Position numbers and translations under genes: made by a program
DNA from: Ensifer adhaerens
Lineage (GTDB): Bacteria > Pseudomonadota > Alphaproteobacteria > Rhizobiales > Rhizobiaceae
Length of the DNA stretch: 64,000 nucleotides
NCBI RefSeq assembly: GCF_028993555.1
Contig: NZ_CP118610.1
Span: 186,001-250,000, forward strand
Direction of reading: 5' to 3'
Part shown: positions 1-7,761 of the stretch, in pieces
Numbering within the stretch: the first letter of the stretch is position 1
Layout of the letters: the number at the start of each line of letters is the position of its first letter
The notes under the pieces: model-generated
Database searches by the model: none
What the model saw: the letters and a program-made list of their open reading frames with translations, nothing else
Told to the model about the DNA's origin: nothing

Positions 1-102
1 CATGTTGATCTGAACACGCCGCGCCGAACGCGCGCTGAAGTTCGAGAAGGCGATGCTTGGGCTCGTAGCGGCAAGCGACGCGACACAGACAGAGGAAGCT
101 CG

Positions 103-339
103 ATGAAACCGATTTTTGTCCAGTTGCAGTGTGCTCCCGGCAAGACCTACGAGGTCGCTGACGAGATCTACCGCAAGGAAATCGTTTCGGAAATGTACTC
201 GACCAGCGGCGACTACGACCTGATCATCAAGGTCTACATCGAGGAAGGTCAGGATATCGGCAAGTTCATCAACGACAACATTGCCACCGTGCCGGGCATC
301 TCGCGCTCGTTGACGACGCTGACCTTCAACGCGTTCTGA
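103..339 (+). CDS. Stand-alone Lrp/AsnC ligand-binding (RAM) domain protein
   Basis: The 78-residue protein matches only the C-terminal effector-binding domain (RAM fold, beta-alpha-beta-beta-alpha-beta) of Lrp/AsnC regulators and has no N-terminal helix-turn-helix. The family-like features are the opening strand MKPIFVQL, the SGDYDLIIKV strand near residues 35-44 and the VPGISRSLTTLTF close. Such single-domain proteins oligomerise and bind small ligands such as amino acids; whether this one modulates a full-length Lrp is inference. The start is preceded by GAGGAA at good spacing. The roughly 100 bases before it hold no gene I can identify. Confidence 0.85.
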   Translation: MKPIFVQLQCAPGKTYEVADEIYRKEIVSEMYSTSGDYDLIIKVYIEEGQDIGKFINDNIATVPGISRSLTTLTFNAF

Positions 340-387
340 TCAAGGGTTCGGCGACGTGCGGAAGGAACCGCACGTTCTCCCCCGGCA

Positions 388-1113
388 TCACGCGATCAGA
401 TTGGCGAACCGGACCGAATAGATCCGGTCGCGTCCGAGCATGTGGGCAACCAGCTTGTTGCGGTCGAAGAGGCCGGTCATCGCCCGGTGCCGAAGGTCCA
501 GCCCGCCAGTCGTGACCCCGAATGCCGGCATCAGCATGCGCGCGCCATCCGTCGCAAAGCAGGCGCGGCGCACGGCCCTTTCCCGTCTCACCACTGTCGC
601 TGCCGGGTGCAGATGGCCGGCGATCTCGCCGACGGCGTCGCCGCGCTTCGGCTCGTGCCGGAAGATGAGCCCCGCATGGCCGAGTTCGTCCATCGACGCG
701 CCCGGAAGTCCGAAAGCGCCATCCGGGTCATGATTACCGTTGATCCAGACCCATTCGCGCCCGAGCGCCATCGCCGCGATCATGTGCCGGAAGGCGTCCG
801 GCATCACGGCCGAACCGACGCGGTCGTGGAAATTGTCGCCGAGGCTGATGACGAGTTTCGGGTCGTGGCGCGCGATCGCGGCTTCGAGCACGCGCAATGT
901 CGCAAGCGTATCATAGGGCGGCAAAAGCATGCCGCGCCGGGCGAAGGCGGAACCTTTTTCCAGGTGAAGATCGGAAACGACGAGTGTGCCCGTCTCCGGC
1001 AGGTAGAGACCGCCGAGCGGATCGCATATGCCTTCCACGCCGTTCACGACGATGCGCGCCGAGATCGGCGTGGCGTCAGTCACCGGCGAAAGGGCATGGG
1101 CAAGCCTGTTCAT
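388..1113 (-). CDS. pdeM: Ligase-associated DNA damage response endonuclease PdeM
   Basis: This is a calcineurin-like metallophosphoesterase. Motifs in order are VVSDLHLEKG (Asp-x-His metal ligands), ISLGDNFHD, WINGNHDPD and GEIAGHLHPA (GHxH), the full set for a two-metal site. The family is encoded beside an Lhr-like helicase, often also with an ATP-dependent ligase and an exonuclease, and is assigned to DNA-damage repair. It lies 108 bases downstream of the helicase on the same strand. I start it at the ATG giving MNRLAHAL (241 residues). An upstream ATG at 1167 adds 18 residues rich in Cys and Arg that do not look like family sequence. Confidence 0.85.
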   Translation of the reverse strand: MNRLAHALSPVTDATPISARIVVNGVEGICDPLGGLYLPETGTLVVSDLHLEKGSAFARRGMLLPPYDTLATLRVLEAAIARHDPKLVISLGDNFHDRVGSAVMPDAFRHMIAAMALGREWVWINGNHDPDGAFGLPGASMDELGHAGLIFRHEPKRGDAVGEIAGHLHPAATVVRRERAVRRACFATDGARMLMPAFGVTTGGLDLRHRAMTGLFDRNKLVAHMLGRDRIYSVRFANLIA

Positions 1114-1221
1114 GCATCGTCTCTTCATATGCCGCCGGCAAAGACCGGCCTTCCAGATTTCGTACAACGAGACAGGAAGGGCGTTTGGCCCTCCGGTCCG
1201 CAGTGATCACTCGTCAGCCCC

Positions 1222-3804
1222 CTAGACCGGCTCGCCACCCATCGCCTCGTGGATCAGGTCGTCAGCGGCCTCCGAAAGCAGGAAGTCCTGCGCTTCGCCC
1301 TGGATCATTTCCTTGCCGATCTCAAGCATCACGGGCACGGCCAGCGGCGAGATCCGGTCAAGCCGTCGATGGGTGATGTGGCCCTTGATTCGCTTCAGCA
1401 TATCCCCGAGGCGAGCGATGTCCAAAAGCCCCGTTGCCGCATCATTGCGGGTCGCCTCGAGCAGGAGATGATCCGGCTCGTGCGCGTGCAATACGTCGTA
1501 AATGAGGTCGGCGGAGACCGTCACCTGTCGGCCGGTCTTTTCCTTGCCGGGATGTCTTTGGTCGATCAGGCCGGCAATCACGGCGCAATTGCGGAAGGTG
1601 CGTTTCAAGAGGAAGGATTCGTTGAGCCACGCTTCGAGGTCATCGCCGAGCATGTCTTCGTCGAAGAGATCGGCGAGTGCGCCGCGCCTGAGCTCGAAGG
1701 TGGCGCCGAGATCGTCCAGCGCCCAGACGGCGAGAGAATAGTCGGTGGCGACGAAGCCGAGCGGCTTCAGCCCGGCGCGGTCGAGGCGGCGGGTGAGCAG
1801 CATTCCGAGCGTCTGGTGCGCCAGTCGTCCTTCGAAGGCATAGGCGACCATGTAGTGGCGGCTGCCGCGCGGGAAGGTCTCGATCAGGAGCTCGTCTTCG
1901 CGCGGCAGCATCGAGACGTCCTTCTGCAGCGCCAGCCAGTCGCGCACCTGTTCCGGAAGCACTGCCCGGCGTGCCGGGTCGGCGAGCATCTTGCGGACCT
2001 GCTGCGCCAGGTAGGTCGAGAGCGGAAATTTGCCGCCGGCATAGCTCGGCACCTTGGGGTCGAACGTGAACGCCTGGCTGACGAGGCACTCGCTCTCGCG
2101 GATGCCCTCGAAGCGCAGCACCTTGCCGGAAAACATGAAGGTGTCGCCCTGGGAAAGCATTTCGAGGAAGTACTCCTCGACCTTGCCGAGCGCCATGCCG
2201 CCGCGGCCGAGCGAGCCGCGCTGGTTGCGCTTGACCATGCGCACGTTGAGCATCGGCGACTCGACGATGGTGCCGACGTTCAGGCGGTATTGCTGCGCCA
2301 CCAGCGGATTGGAGACGCGGTAGAGCCCGTCCTTGGTCTTGCGGATGCGGGCGTAGCGCTCATAGGTCTTCAGTGCATAGCCGCCGGTCGCGACGAAATC
2401 GATGACCCGCTCGAAGGTCTCCCAGGCGAGCGCCGTGTAGGGCGAGGCACTGGTGATCTCGTCGTAAAGCGACAGCGGGTCGAAAGGTGCGGCGCAGGCC
2501 ATGCCGAGCACATGCTGGGCCAGCACGTCGAGCGCGCCTTTGCCGACGGGCGGCGTGTCCTGGGCGCCGACATAGTTGGCGTCGAGCGCGGCCTGGCATT
2601 CCATCACCTCGAAGCGGTTGGCCGGCACCAGGATCGCCTTTGACGGTTCGTCCATTCGGTGGTTGGCACGGCCGATGCGTTGAGCAAGGCGGCTTGCGCC
2701 CTTGGGTGCGCCAACATGCACGACGAGATCAACATCGCCCCAGTCGATGCCGAGATCGAGCGTCGAGGTCGCGACGACGGCACGCAGCCGGTTCTCGGCC
2801 ATCGCCGCCTCGACCTTGCGGCGCTGGGCGACGTCGAGCGAACCATGATGCAGCGCGATCGGCAGATTGTCGTCGTTGTTCGTCCAGAGTTCCTGGAAAA
2901 GCAGCTCTGCCTGGCTGCGGGTGTTGACGAAGAGCAGGGTGGTGCCGTGTTCCTTGATCGCCTGATAGACGTCGGGGATCGCATAGCGTGCCGAGTGTCC
3001 GGCCCACGGCACATGCTCCTCCGTTTTGAGAATGGAGATCTGCGGCTTGGCGCCGCCCTGGACCTGGACGAGACCCGCGTGCCGGTCCGCACCCGGCTCT
3101 TGCGGCGCGAGCCAGCGCTGCAGGTCCATCGGGTCGGCGACGGTTGCGGACAGGCCGATCGTCTGCAGGCCGGGTGCAAGGCGGCGAAGCCGCGCCAGCC
3201 CGAGGGAGAGCAGATGGCCGCGCTTGGACGTGACGAGCGAATGCAACTCATCGAAGATCACGTAGCGCAAATCTTTAAAGAACCGCGTCGCCTCGCCATT
3301 GGCGAGCAGCAGGGCCAACTGTTCTGGTGTCGTCAGCAAGATGTCCGGCGGATTGAGTTTCTGCCGTTGCCGTTTGGCGGTGGGCGTGTCCCCGGTGCGG
3401 TTTTCGACACGCACCGGCAGCCCCATTTCGCCGACCGGCTTCAACAGGTTGCGCTCGATGTCGACGGCAAGCGCCTTCAGGGGCGAGATGTAGAGCGTGT
3501 GGATGCCGACGAAGGCGGAGCCCGGCGGGATCTTGCCGCGGCGGGTGAGATCGACGAGCGAGGGCAGGAAGCCGGCGAGCGTCTTGCCCGCGCCCGTCGG
3601 CGCGATCAGCAGCGTGCTTTCCCCCGCCTCGGCGCGTGAGAGCAGCTCGAGCTGGTGCGCACGCGGCTGCCAGCCTTTTTCGCTGAACCAGCGCAGAAAG
3701 GGGGCGGGCAACGTCAGGGCATCGCCCTGCGGCTCTCTGGAATCGATCCTGTTCACGGAGAACAAAGGTAGATCAAATCCGCCAAAAGAGAAGCCCGCCT
3801 GCAA
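1222..3804 (-). CDS. Ligase-associated DNA damage response DEXH helicase (Lhr-like)
   Basis: An 860-residue superfamily 2 helicase. Walker A APTGAGKT is at residues 68-75, the DEXH box appears as FDELHSL near residue 177, GLSATVADP is motif III, and VATSTLDLGIDWGDVD with QRIGRANHR are motifs V and VI of the second RecA domain. The long C-terminal part fits the Lhr winged-helix and DUF4145-free tail of the ligase-associated subfamily. Lhr-type enzymes translocate 3' to 5' on single-stranded DNA and unwind duplexes including RNA-DNA hybrids. With pdeM immediately downstream it forms half of the four-gene ligase-associated repair set; the ligase and exonuclease are not in this window. Confidence 0.9.
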   Translation of the reverse strand: MQAGFSFGGFDLPLFSVNRIDSREPQGDALTLPAPFLRWFSEKGWQPRAHQLELLSRAEAGESTLLIAPTGAGKTLAGFLPSLVDLTRRGKIPPGSAFVGIHTLYISPLKALAVDIERNLLKPVGEMGLPVRVENRTGDTPTAKRQRQKLNPPDILLTTPEQLALLLANGEATRFFKDLRYVIFDELHSLVTSKRGHLLSLGLARLRRLAPGLQTIGLSATVADPMDLQRWLAPQEPGADRHAGLVQVQGGAKPQISILKTEEHVPWAGHSARYAIPDVYQAIKEHGTTLLFVNTRSQAELLFQELWTNNDDNLPIALHHGSLDVAQRRKVEAAMAENRLRAVVATSTLDLGIDWGDVDLVVHVGAPKGASRLAQRIGRANHRMDEPSKAILVPANRFEVMECQAALDANYVGAQDTPPVGKGALDVLAQHVLGMACAAPFDPLSLYDEITSASPYTALAWETFERVIDFVATGGYALKTYERYARIRKTKDGLYRVSNPLVAQQYRLNVGTIVESPMLNVRMVKRNQRGSLGRGGMALGKVEEYFLEMLSQGDTFMFSGKVLRFEGIRESECLVSQAFTFDPKVPSYAGGKFPLSTYLAQQVRKMLADPARRAVLPEQVRDWLALQKDVSMLPREDELLIETFPRGSRHYMVAYAFEGRLAHQTLGMLLTRRLDRAGLKPLGFVATDYSLAVWALDDLGATFELRRGALADLFDEDMLGDDLEAWLNESFLLKRTFRNCAVIAGLIDQRHPGKEKTGRQVTVSADLIYDVLHAHEPDHLLLEATRNDAATGLLDIARLGDMLKRIKGHITHRRLDRISPLAVPVMLEIGKEMIQGEAQDFLLSEAADDLIHEAMGGEPV

Positions 3805-3873
3805 GGCGCGATACGCCCGATTGACTCCCTCCTATATCGTAGATAAAAAATATCCATGATTTAGGAGGTTTCC

Positions 3874-4377
3874 ATGAAACTCGGTGATGGGGTCGAGCAG
3901 GCCATTCACAGCGTGACGATGCTGAGCTGTCTTCAGCCGGGCAGCACACTGTCGGCGGCTGCCCTTGCCGAGTTCCACGGCGTCTCCACCAGCTATCTGC
4001 TGAAGCACCTGCAGGCGATGTCCGGAGCAGGACTGTTGGAAGCGGTGCCGGGGCCGAAGGGCGGCTATCGCCTCGCCCGCACGCCTGAGAAAATCACCCT
4101 GCTCGACATCGTGCTCGCGGTCGAGGGGCCGGAACCGGCGTTCCGTTGCAACGAGATCCGCCTGCGCGGTCCCAACCCCTATGCCTGCAAGCCGACGGCA
4201 CCCTGCACGATCAATGCCGCCATGCTGAAGGCCGAGCAGGCCTATCGTGCCGAACTCAGGCGCGTGACCATCGCCAGCATCATGGAAGACCTGAACGCCA
4301 AGGATGACGGCAGCATTGCCGCGAGAACCAATGCGTTCCTTGTGATCAATGAACGCCGGTCAGCGGCCGGCGGTTGA
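3874..4377 (+). CDS. Rrf2 family transcriptional regulator
   Basis: A 167-residue Rrf2 protein with an N-terminal winged helix (residues about 1-85; recognition segment FHGVSTSYLLKHLQAM and wing GPKGGYRLAR). It has three cysteines in the region around CNEIRLRGPNPYACKPTAPC, which resembles the cluster-binding or redox-sensing loop of the family, so redox or iron-sulfur sensing is plausible. A clear ribosome site (TAGGAGG) precedes the ATG. It is divergent from the helicase with 69 bases between, and overlaps the following AhpD-like gene by 29 bases, so the two are probably co-transcribed and the regulator likely controls its partner. The short GATA-AAAAA-TATC repeat in the upstream gap may be an operator, but this is weak. 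Confidence 0.88.
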   Translation: MKLGDGVEQAIHSVTMLSCLQPGSTLSAAALAEFHGVSTSYLLKHLQAMSGAGLLEAVPGPKGGYRLARTPEKITLLDIVLAVEGPEPAFRCNEIRLRGPNPYACKPTAPCTINAAMLKAEQAYRAELRRVTIASIMEDLNAKDDGSIAARTNAFLVINERRSAAGG

Positions 4378-4825
4378 GGTCGCCGCGACCGCCCCGGATG
4401 CCTACAAGGCCGTTGCCGCGCTGGACAAGTACATCGTCAAGGACTCTGGCCTGGAGCCTCGCCTCATTCACCTGATCAAGCTGCGCGCCTCGCAGATCAA
4501 CGGCTGCGCCTACTGTGTCGACATGCATGTGAAGGAGGCGCGCCATAGCGGCCTCAGCGAGCAGTGGATTCACCTGATTGTCACCTGGCGTGAATCGCCG
4601 ATCTACGACGCGCGTGAGCGCGCCGTGCTTGCCTGGACGGAATCTCTGACAAATATCGCCCAGACGCGGGCGCCGGACGAAGACTTCGAGCCGTTGAAGG
4701 AGCACTTCACCGAGGCCGAGATTACCAAGCTCACGATCGCGATCGGGGTGATCAACACCTGGAACCGGATTGCTGTCGGCTTCCGATCGCAGCACCCGAT
4801 CGACGCGCCGGCAAAGGCAGCCTGA
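4349..4825 (+). CDS. AhpD-like carboxymuconolactone decarboxylase family protein
   Basis: A 158-residue CMD/AhpD-fold protein. The redox motif CAYCVDMH (Cys-x-x-Cys-x-x-x-His) with the preceding LRASQING is the signature of alkylhydroperoxidase-like members, which act as small thiol peroxidases or disulfide reductases. The C-terminal segment IAIGVINTWNRIAVGFR is also typical of the family. It overlaps the end of the Rrf2 gene by 29 bases, which suggests a regulator-plus-target operon answering oxidative or electrophile stress. The substrate cannot be told from sequence. A hairpin follows about 20 bases after the stop. Confidence 0.88.
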   Translation: MNAGQRPAVEVAATAPDAYKAVAALDKYIVKDSGLEPRLIHLIKLRASQINGCAYCVDMHVKEARHSGLSEQWIHLIVTWRESPIYDARERAVLAWTESLTNIAQTRAPDEDFEPLKEHFTEAEITKLTIAIGVINTWNRIAVGFRSQHPIDAPAKAA

Positions 4826-4845
4826 GATCGCCGGAGTAAACGGAC

Positions 4846-4877
4846 AGATAGCCCCGAGGTCCGCTTCGGGGCTATCT
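4846..4877 (+). terminator. Hairpin terminator candidate after the AhpD-like gene
   Basis: Perfect 12-bp arms (AGATAGCCCCGA and its complement) enclose an 8-base loop. It begins 21 bases after the stop at 4825. There is no run of T on the + strand, so it may be a processed 3' end rather than a classic intrinsic terminator. Confidence 0.55.
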
Positions 4878-4882
4878 GGTGT

Positions 4883-4931
4883 TAGAGCATCCTGCCTTCA
4901 GGTCGGACACCTGGGGCTGAGCGATGCTCTA
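4883..4931. repeat. Rhizobial intergenic inverted repeat
   Basis: Arms TAGAGCATC and GATGCTCTA (9 bp) are separated by 31 bases and followed by GAATTGAAGTGCTAGAGCG. The AGAGCAT/GCTCTAGA wording is a recurring intergenic motif of Sinorhizobium chromosomes as I recall it; genome-wide copy number was not measured. Confidence 0.5.
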
Positions 4932-4942
4932 GAATTGAAGTG

Positions 4943-5578
4943 CTAGAGCGCGATGTAGCGGTCGGCGCGGTGGTTGATGGCAACGAACAGGTTGAGCACG
5001 ACCGCGCCAAGCACCGACCAGGCGACGACCGTGGGCGAAGTCACGCCAAAGGCGACGACGAGCACGACCATGTCGATTGCCAGCTGCACGAGGCCGGCGC
5101 GAATGCCGAAGCGCTCCTGCAGATAGATGCCGAGAATGCCGACGCCGCCGAGGCTGGCGCGGTGGCGATAGAGCGCGAGCAGGCCATAGCCGAGAAGCAG
5201 GCCACCAAGCAGCGCCGCCCAGGCCGGCTGGATCGTGCCGATCTGAAAGAAGCGCGACTGGATGTCGGTGAGGAAAGAGGTGATGCCGATCGCAATGAAG
5301 GTCTTGACCGTAAAGGCCGGACCGAGCCGCTTCAGCGACAGATAGAAGAACGGCAGGTTGAGCAGGAAGAAGGCAAGGCCGAAATTGATGCCGAATGCAT
5401 AGTGCAAAAGGAAGGCGACGCCCGCCGTGCTGCCGGTGAGCAGGCCGGCGCTTGCCAGAAAATAGAGGCCAAGTGCTGCAATCAGGCTGCCGGTGAAGAT
5501 GCCCTGCAGGTCCTCGACGGCCGTGTGCCGGGTCGGGCTGGTGTTCCAGAGACCGAAAACGCTGCTGATCTGGGCCAT
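4943..5578 (-). CDS. YitT family membrane protein
   Basis: The protein is 211 residues from the ATG giving MAQISSVFG. It has about five or six hydrophobic helices, for example GIFTGSLIAALGLYFLASAG, FGLAFFLLNLPFFYLSL and LVQLAIDMVVLVVAFGV, together with the glycine-rich GGLLLGYGLLALYRHRASLGGVGIL element typical of YitT/DUF161 proteins. The function of the family is unknown; transport has been suggested. A longer reading to 5629 adds a Cys-rich leader I regard as untranslated. It stands alone between converging and diverging neighbours. Confidence 0.82.
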   Translation of the reverse strand: MAQISSVFGLWNTSPTRHTAVEDLQGIFTGSLIAALGLYFLASAGLLTGSTAGVAFLLHYAFGINFGLAFFLLNLPFFYLSLKRLGPAFTVKTFIAIGITSFLTDIQSRFFQIGTIQPAWAALLGGLLLGYGLLALYRHRASLGGVGILGIYLQERFGIRAGLVQLAIDMVVLVVAFGVTSPTVVAWSVLGAVVLNLFVAINHRADRYIAL

Positions 5579-5683
5579 GGCAAATCCTCGATTGCGATGG
5601 CAAAGCAATGCTGCAACGCACAAAAACAATCAAGAAAAATATGTCAGTTATGCTGACCTATTTTTGCGACTCTGCCTTGCGTT

Positions 5684-6622
5684 TTACGCAGGCTTGCGCG
5701 CCAGGAACAGGATGCCGAAAACGGGTTCGCCGGCATCCATGCGGATAGCTGTGCGCTCGATGGTCAGCAGTTCCAGCCCATGTGCGCTGCAAAGGCCGCG
5801 GACATAGGCTTCGCTATGGGCGTAGCGCAGCGACGGCCGCAACAGAAACTCCTGGCCTTCTCCCGCATCCTCGACGGAAAAGGCGAAGTAGCCGTCGGGG
5901 GCAAGCAATTGGAGGGTAATGTCGAAGACGCTGTCGAGATTGCCGAGATACATTAAAACGTCGGCGGCGCTGACGAGATCGGCCCGGGCAGGGGCGAAGT
6001 TGCCGAAGATGCCGGAAGCTTCCGGCGAAAGAGAGAGATCGGCGCGCGCCAGCCGATCGTAGGTGGATTTCGCCTCGGCCTTGGCGAGCATGTTGATGGA
6101 AATGTCGAAACCTTCGAGAAACTGCGCCTGATCCCGGATGCGTTCGCCGAAGAGGCCGGTACCGCAGCCGAGATCCGTCACATGCTCGAAGATCAGGCCC
6201 CCGGTGTGGTTTCGGATCAGTGCGGCGAGCTTCTGCGGCACGGTATAGCCGAGCTTTTCCACCAGCGCCTGGTCGAAGCGGTCGGCATAGTCGTCGAAGA
6301 GGCGCTCGACATAGAGGCTCGGCGGCTGTTCGGGAACCTCGACCGCACCGAGCAGCGCCAATTTGAGGCCTGCGCCAAAGATATCCTCGGGCGTCAGCGC
6401 CAAGGTTTTTCTGAGCGCTTCGATCGCTGCCTCTTTCCGGCCAGATTTTTCCTCATAGTCCGCGAGCCGAAACCAGCCGGCAGCCCAGTCCGGCGCCCGT
6501 TCCAGCGCTTGCTCCATGAGTTCGGCAGCGCTTCCGGGCTCACCGCCCTCGGCAAGCATCTTTGCGTAGTCGGCGCGGCGGTCGGCGATCAGGTCGCCGG
6601 AGGAGAGCTGGTTGAGCGTCAT
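5684..6622 (-). CDS. TPR-containing SAM-dependent methyltransferase
   Basis: 312 residues from MTLNQLSS. The N-terminal third holds tetratricopeptide-like helices (AAELMEQALERAPDWAAGW and KEAAIEALRKTLALTPED, about residues 25-85). Then comes a class I methyltransferase domain with motif I VTDLGCGTGLFGERI and the downstream acidic strand EGFDISINML. This architecture is known as putative TPR-repeat methyltransferase in rhizobia; the substrate is unknown. The upstream in-frame extension to 6718 has no family character, so I use the inner start. The gene diverges from the DUF6460 gene with 162 bases between. Confidence 0.82.
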   Translation of the reverse strand: MTLNQLSSGDLIADRRADYAKMLAEGGEPGSAAELMEQALERAPDWAAGWFRLADYEEKSGRKEAAIEALRKTLALTPEDIFGAGLKLALLGAVEVPEQPPSLYVERLFDDYADRFDQALVEKLGYTVPQKLAALIRNHTGGLIFEHVTDLGCGTGLFGERIRDQAQFLEGFDISINMLAKAEAKSTYDRLARADLSLSPEASGIFGNFAPARADLVSAADVLMYLGNLDSVFDITLQLLAPDGYFAFSVEDAGEGQEFLLRPSLRYAHSEAYVRGLCSAHGLELLTIERTAIRMDAGEPVFGILFLARKPA

Positions 6623-6784
6623 CAATGTGAGATGTTGGTTGCGATCAGCGCTTCTGACGCCGGATGCGGCAAAATACAAGCGGAATCTGGCGTGATCCGA
6701 GGCTTTGGCGGCGTGCACCCTGTCCTGCGACTTGCGACCGTGCCGATCGCGGCTTATGTGAAGACAAACAGGAGAAGTTCGCGG

Positions 6785-7051
6785 ATGTCGGACGGAATGA
6801 ACAGATTTTTGGGCGACTCACCGCTGCGTGTGCTGGTCAAGCTCATCGTGGTGTCGATCCTCGTCGGCTTCGTGATGAGGATGTTCGGCTGGTATCCGAC
6901 CGATATCTATTTCGCCGTCCGCAACTTCCTGCTCGACCTCTGGTACACGGGCTTTTCGGCGCTCGGCCGGGTTGGCGACTACCTGCTGCTCGGTGCCGTG
7001 ATCGTCGTTCCGGCTTTCGTCATCCTGCGCGTGCTGAGCTTCCGGCGTTGA
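6785..7051 (+). CDS. Small DUF6460-like integral membrane protein
   Basis: 88 residues with two hydrophobic segments, VLVKLIVVSILVGFVMRMFGW (about 16-36) and YLLLGAVIVVPAFVILRVL near the C-terminus. The motif GWYPTDIYFAVRN in the loop fits the DUF6460 family found in Rhizobiales. The ATG at 6785 is followed by a second at 6797 that is equally possible. The downstream CAP-domain lipoprotein gene starts 3 bases after its stop, so the two are an operon of envelope genes of unknown role. Confidence 0.7.
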   Translation: MSDGMNRFLGDSPLRVLVKLIVVSILVGFVMRMFGWYPTDIYFAVRNFLLDLWYTGFSALGRVGDYLLLGAVIVVPAFVILRVLSFRR

Positions 7052-7053
7052 CG

Positions 7054-7557
7054 ATGCAGGGCCGTTTTCTTCTGATCGAACGCCGCGGCCTGCTGCGGGC
7101 CACCGCCATCCTCTCGCTCGGCGCGCTGGCCGGCTGCACGACGTCAAAGGTGCTGATGCCTGAAAGTGGCACCGGCAGCGACCAGACCGAGGCGAGCCTC
7201 GGTTACGTCAACAAGCTGCGCAAGGGCAAGGGGCTTTCGCCGCTCGTGGCGGATCACGCCGCCTCGGCCGCCGCGATGAGCCAGGCGGCCCGCATGGCCA
7301 AGGTCGGCAAGATGCAACACCTGATCGGCTGGAACGACAGTTTCTACGATCGGATGAAGGGCCAGGGCGTAACCTTGCCGGCAGCCGAAAACATCGCCAT
7401 GGGCCAGGACGACGCCGAGCGCGCCTATGACGCCTGGTACAAGTCGCCGAAGCACCTCGAAAACATGCTCGGCAACTATCGCGGCCTCGGCGTTGCAGTC
7501 GCCCAGAACGACGCCTCCGGCAACCGGCCCTTCTGGGCCATGGTGCTGTCGGGCTGA
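7054..7557 (+). CDS. CAP (SCP/PR1) domain lipoprotein
   Basis: 167 residues. It begins with a positively charged N-terminus, a hydrophobic stretch and a lipobox (LGALAGC, Cys at about residue 26), so it is a predicted lipoprotein. The body is a CAP domain: LGYVNKLRKGKGLSPL, MSQAARMAK, the ENIAMG motif near residue 110, and SPKHLENML, where the family keeps conserved His and Glu residues. Bacterial CAP proteins are secreted or envelope proteins of varied or unknown function. The start at 7054 is almost contiguous with the preceding stop, indicating translational coupling. Confidence 0.85.
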   Translation: MQGRFLLIERRGLLRATAILSLGALAGCTTSKVLMPESGTGSDQTEASLGYVNKLRKGKGLSPLVADHAASAAAMSQAARMAKVGKMQHLIGWNDSFYDRMKGQGVTLPAAENIAMGQDDAERAYDAWYKSPKHLENMLGNYRGLGVAVAQNDASGNRPFWAMVLSG

Positions 7558-7590
7558 CTGCGACTTGGCGGCCGACCGCCATCGACTGTG

Positions 7591-7642
7591 CCCCTCATCC
7601 CCCCTGCCGGGACCTTCTCCCCGCAGGCGGAGGGGAAAGGGG
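7591..7642. repeat. Intergenic imperfect palindrome upstream of the MATE gene
   Basis: The stretch CCCCTCATCC...CCTTCTCCCCGC followed by GCGGAGGGGAAAGG folds as an imperfect pyrimidine/purine hairpin. This wording is a common boilerplate intergenic repeat in rhizobial genomes. It argues against starting the MATE protein at 7588. Confidence 0.5.
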
Positions 7643-7761
7643 GTGCGTGGCGCCCGCGCGTACCTGCCGCAACCGCGTTCGATGGCGCACGGCGCGCTTG
7701 CATCCCCCTATGCACTTTCCCTAAAACGGTCATCGCTCACCCAAACCACCCGGATCGTTCG

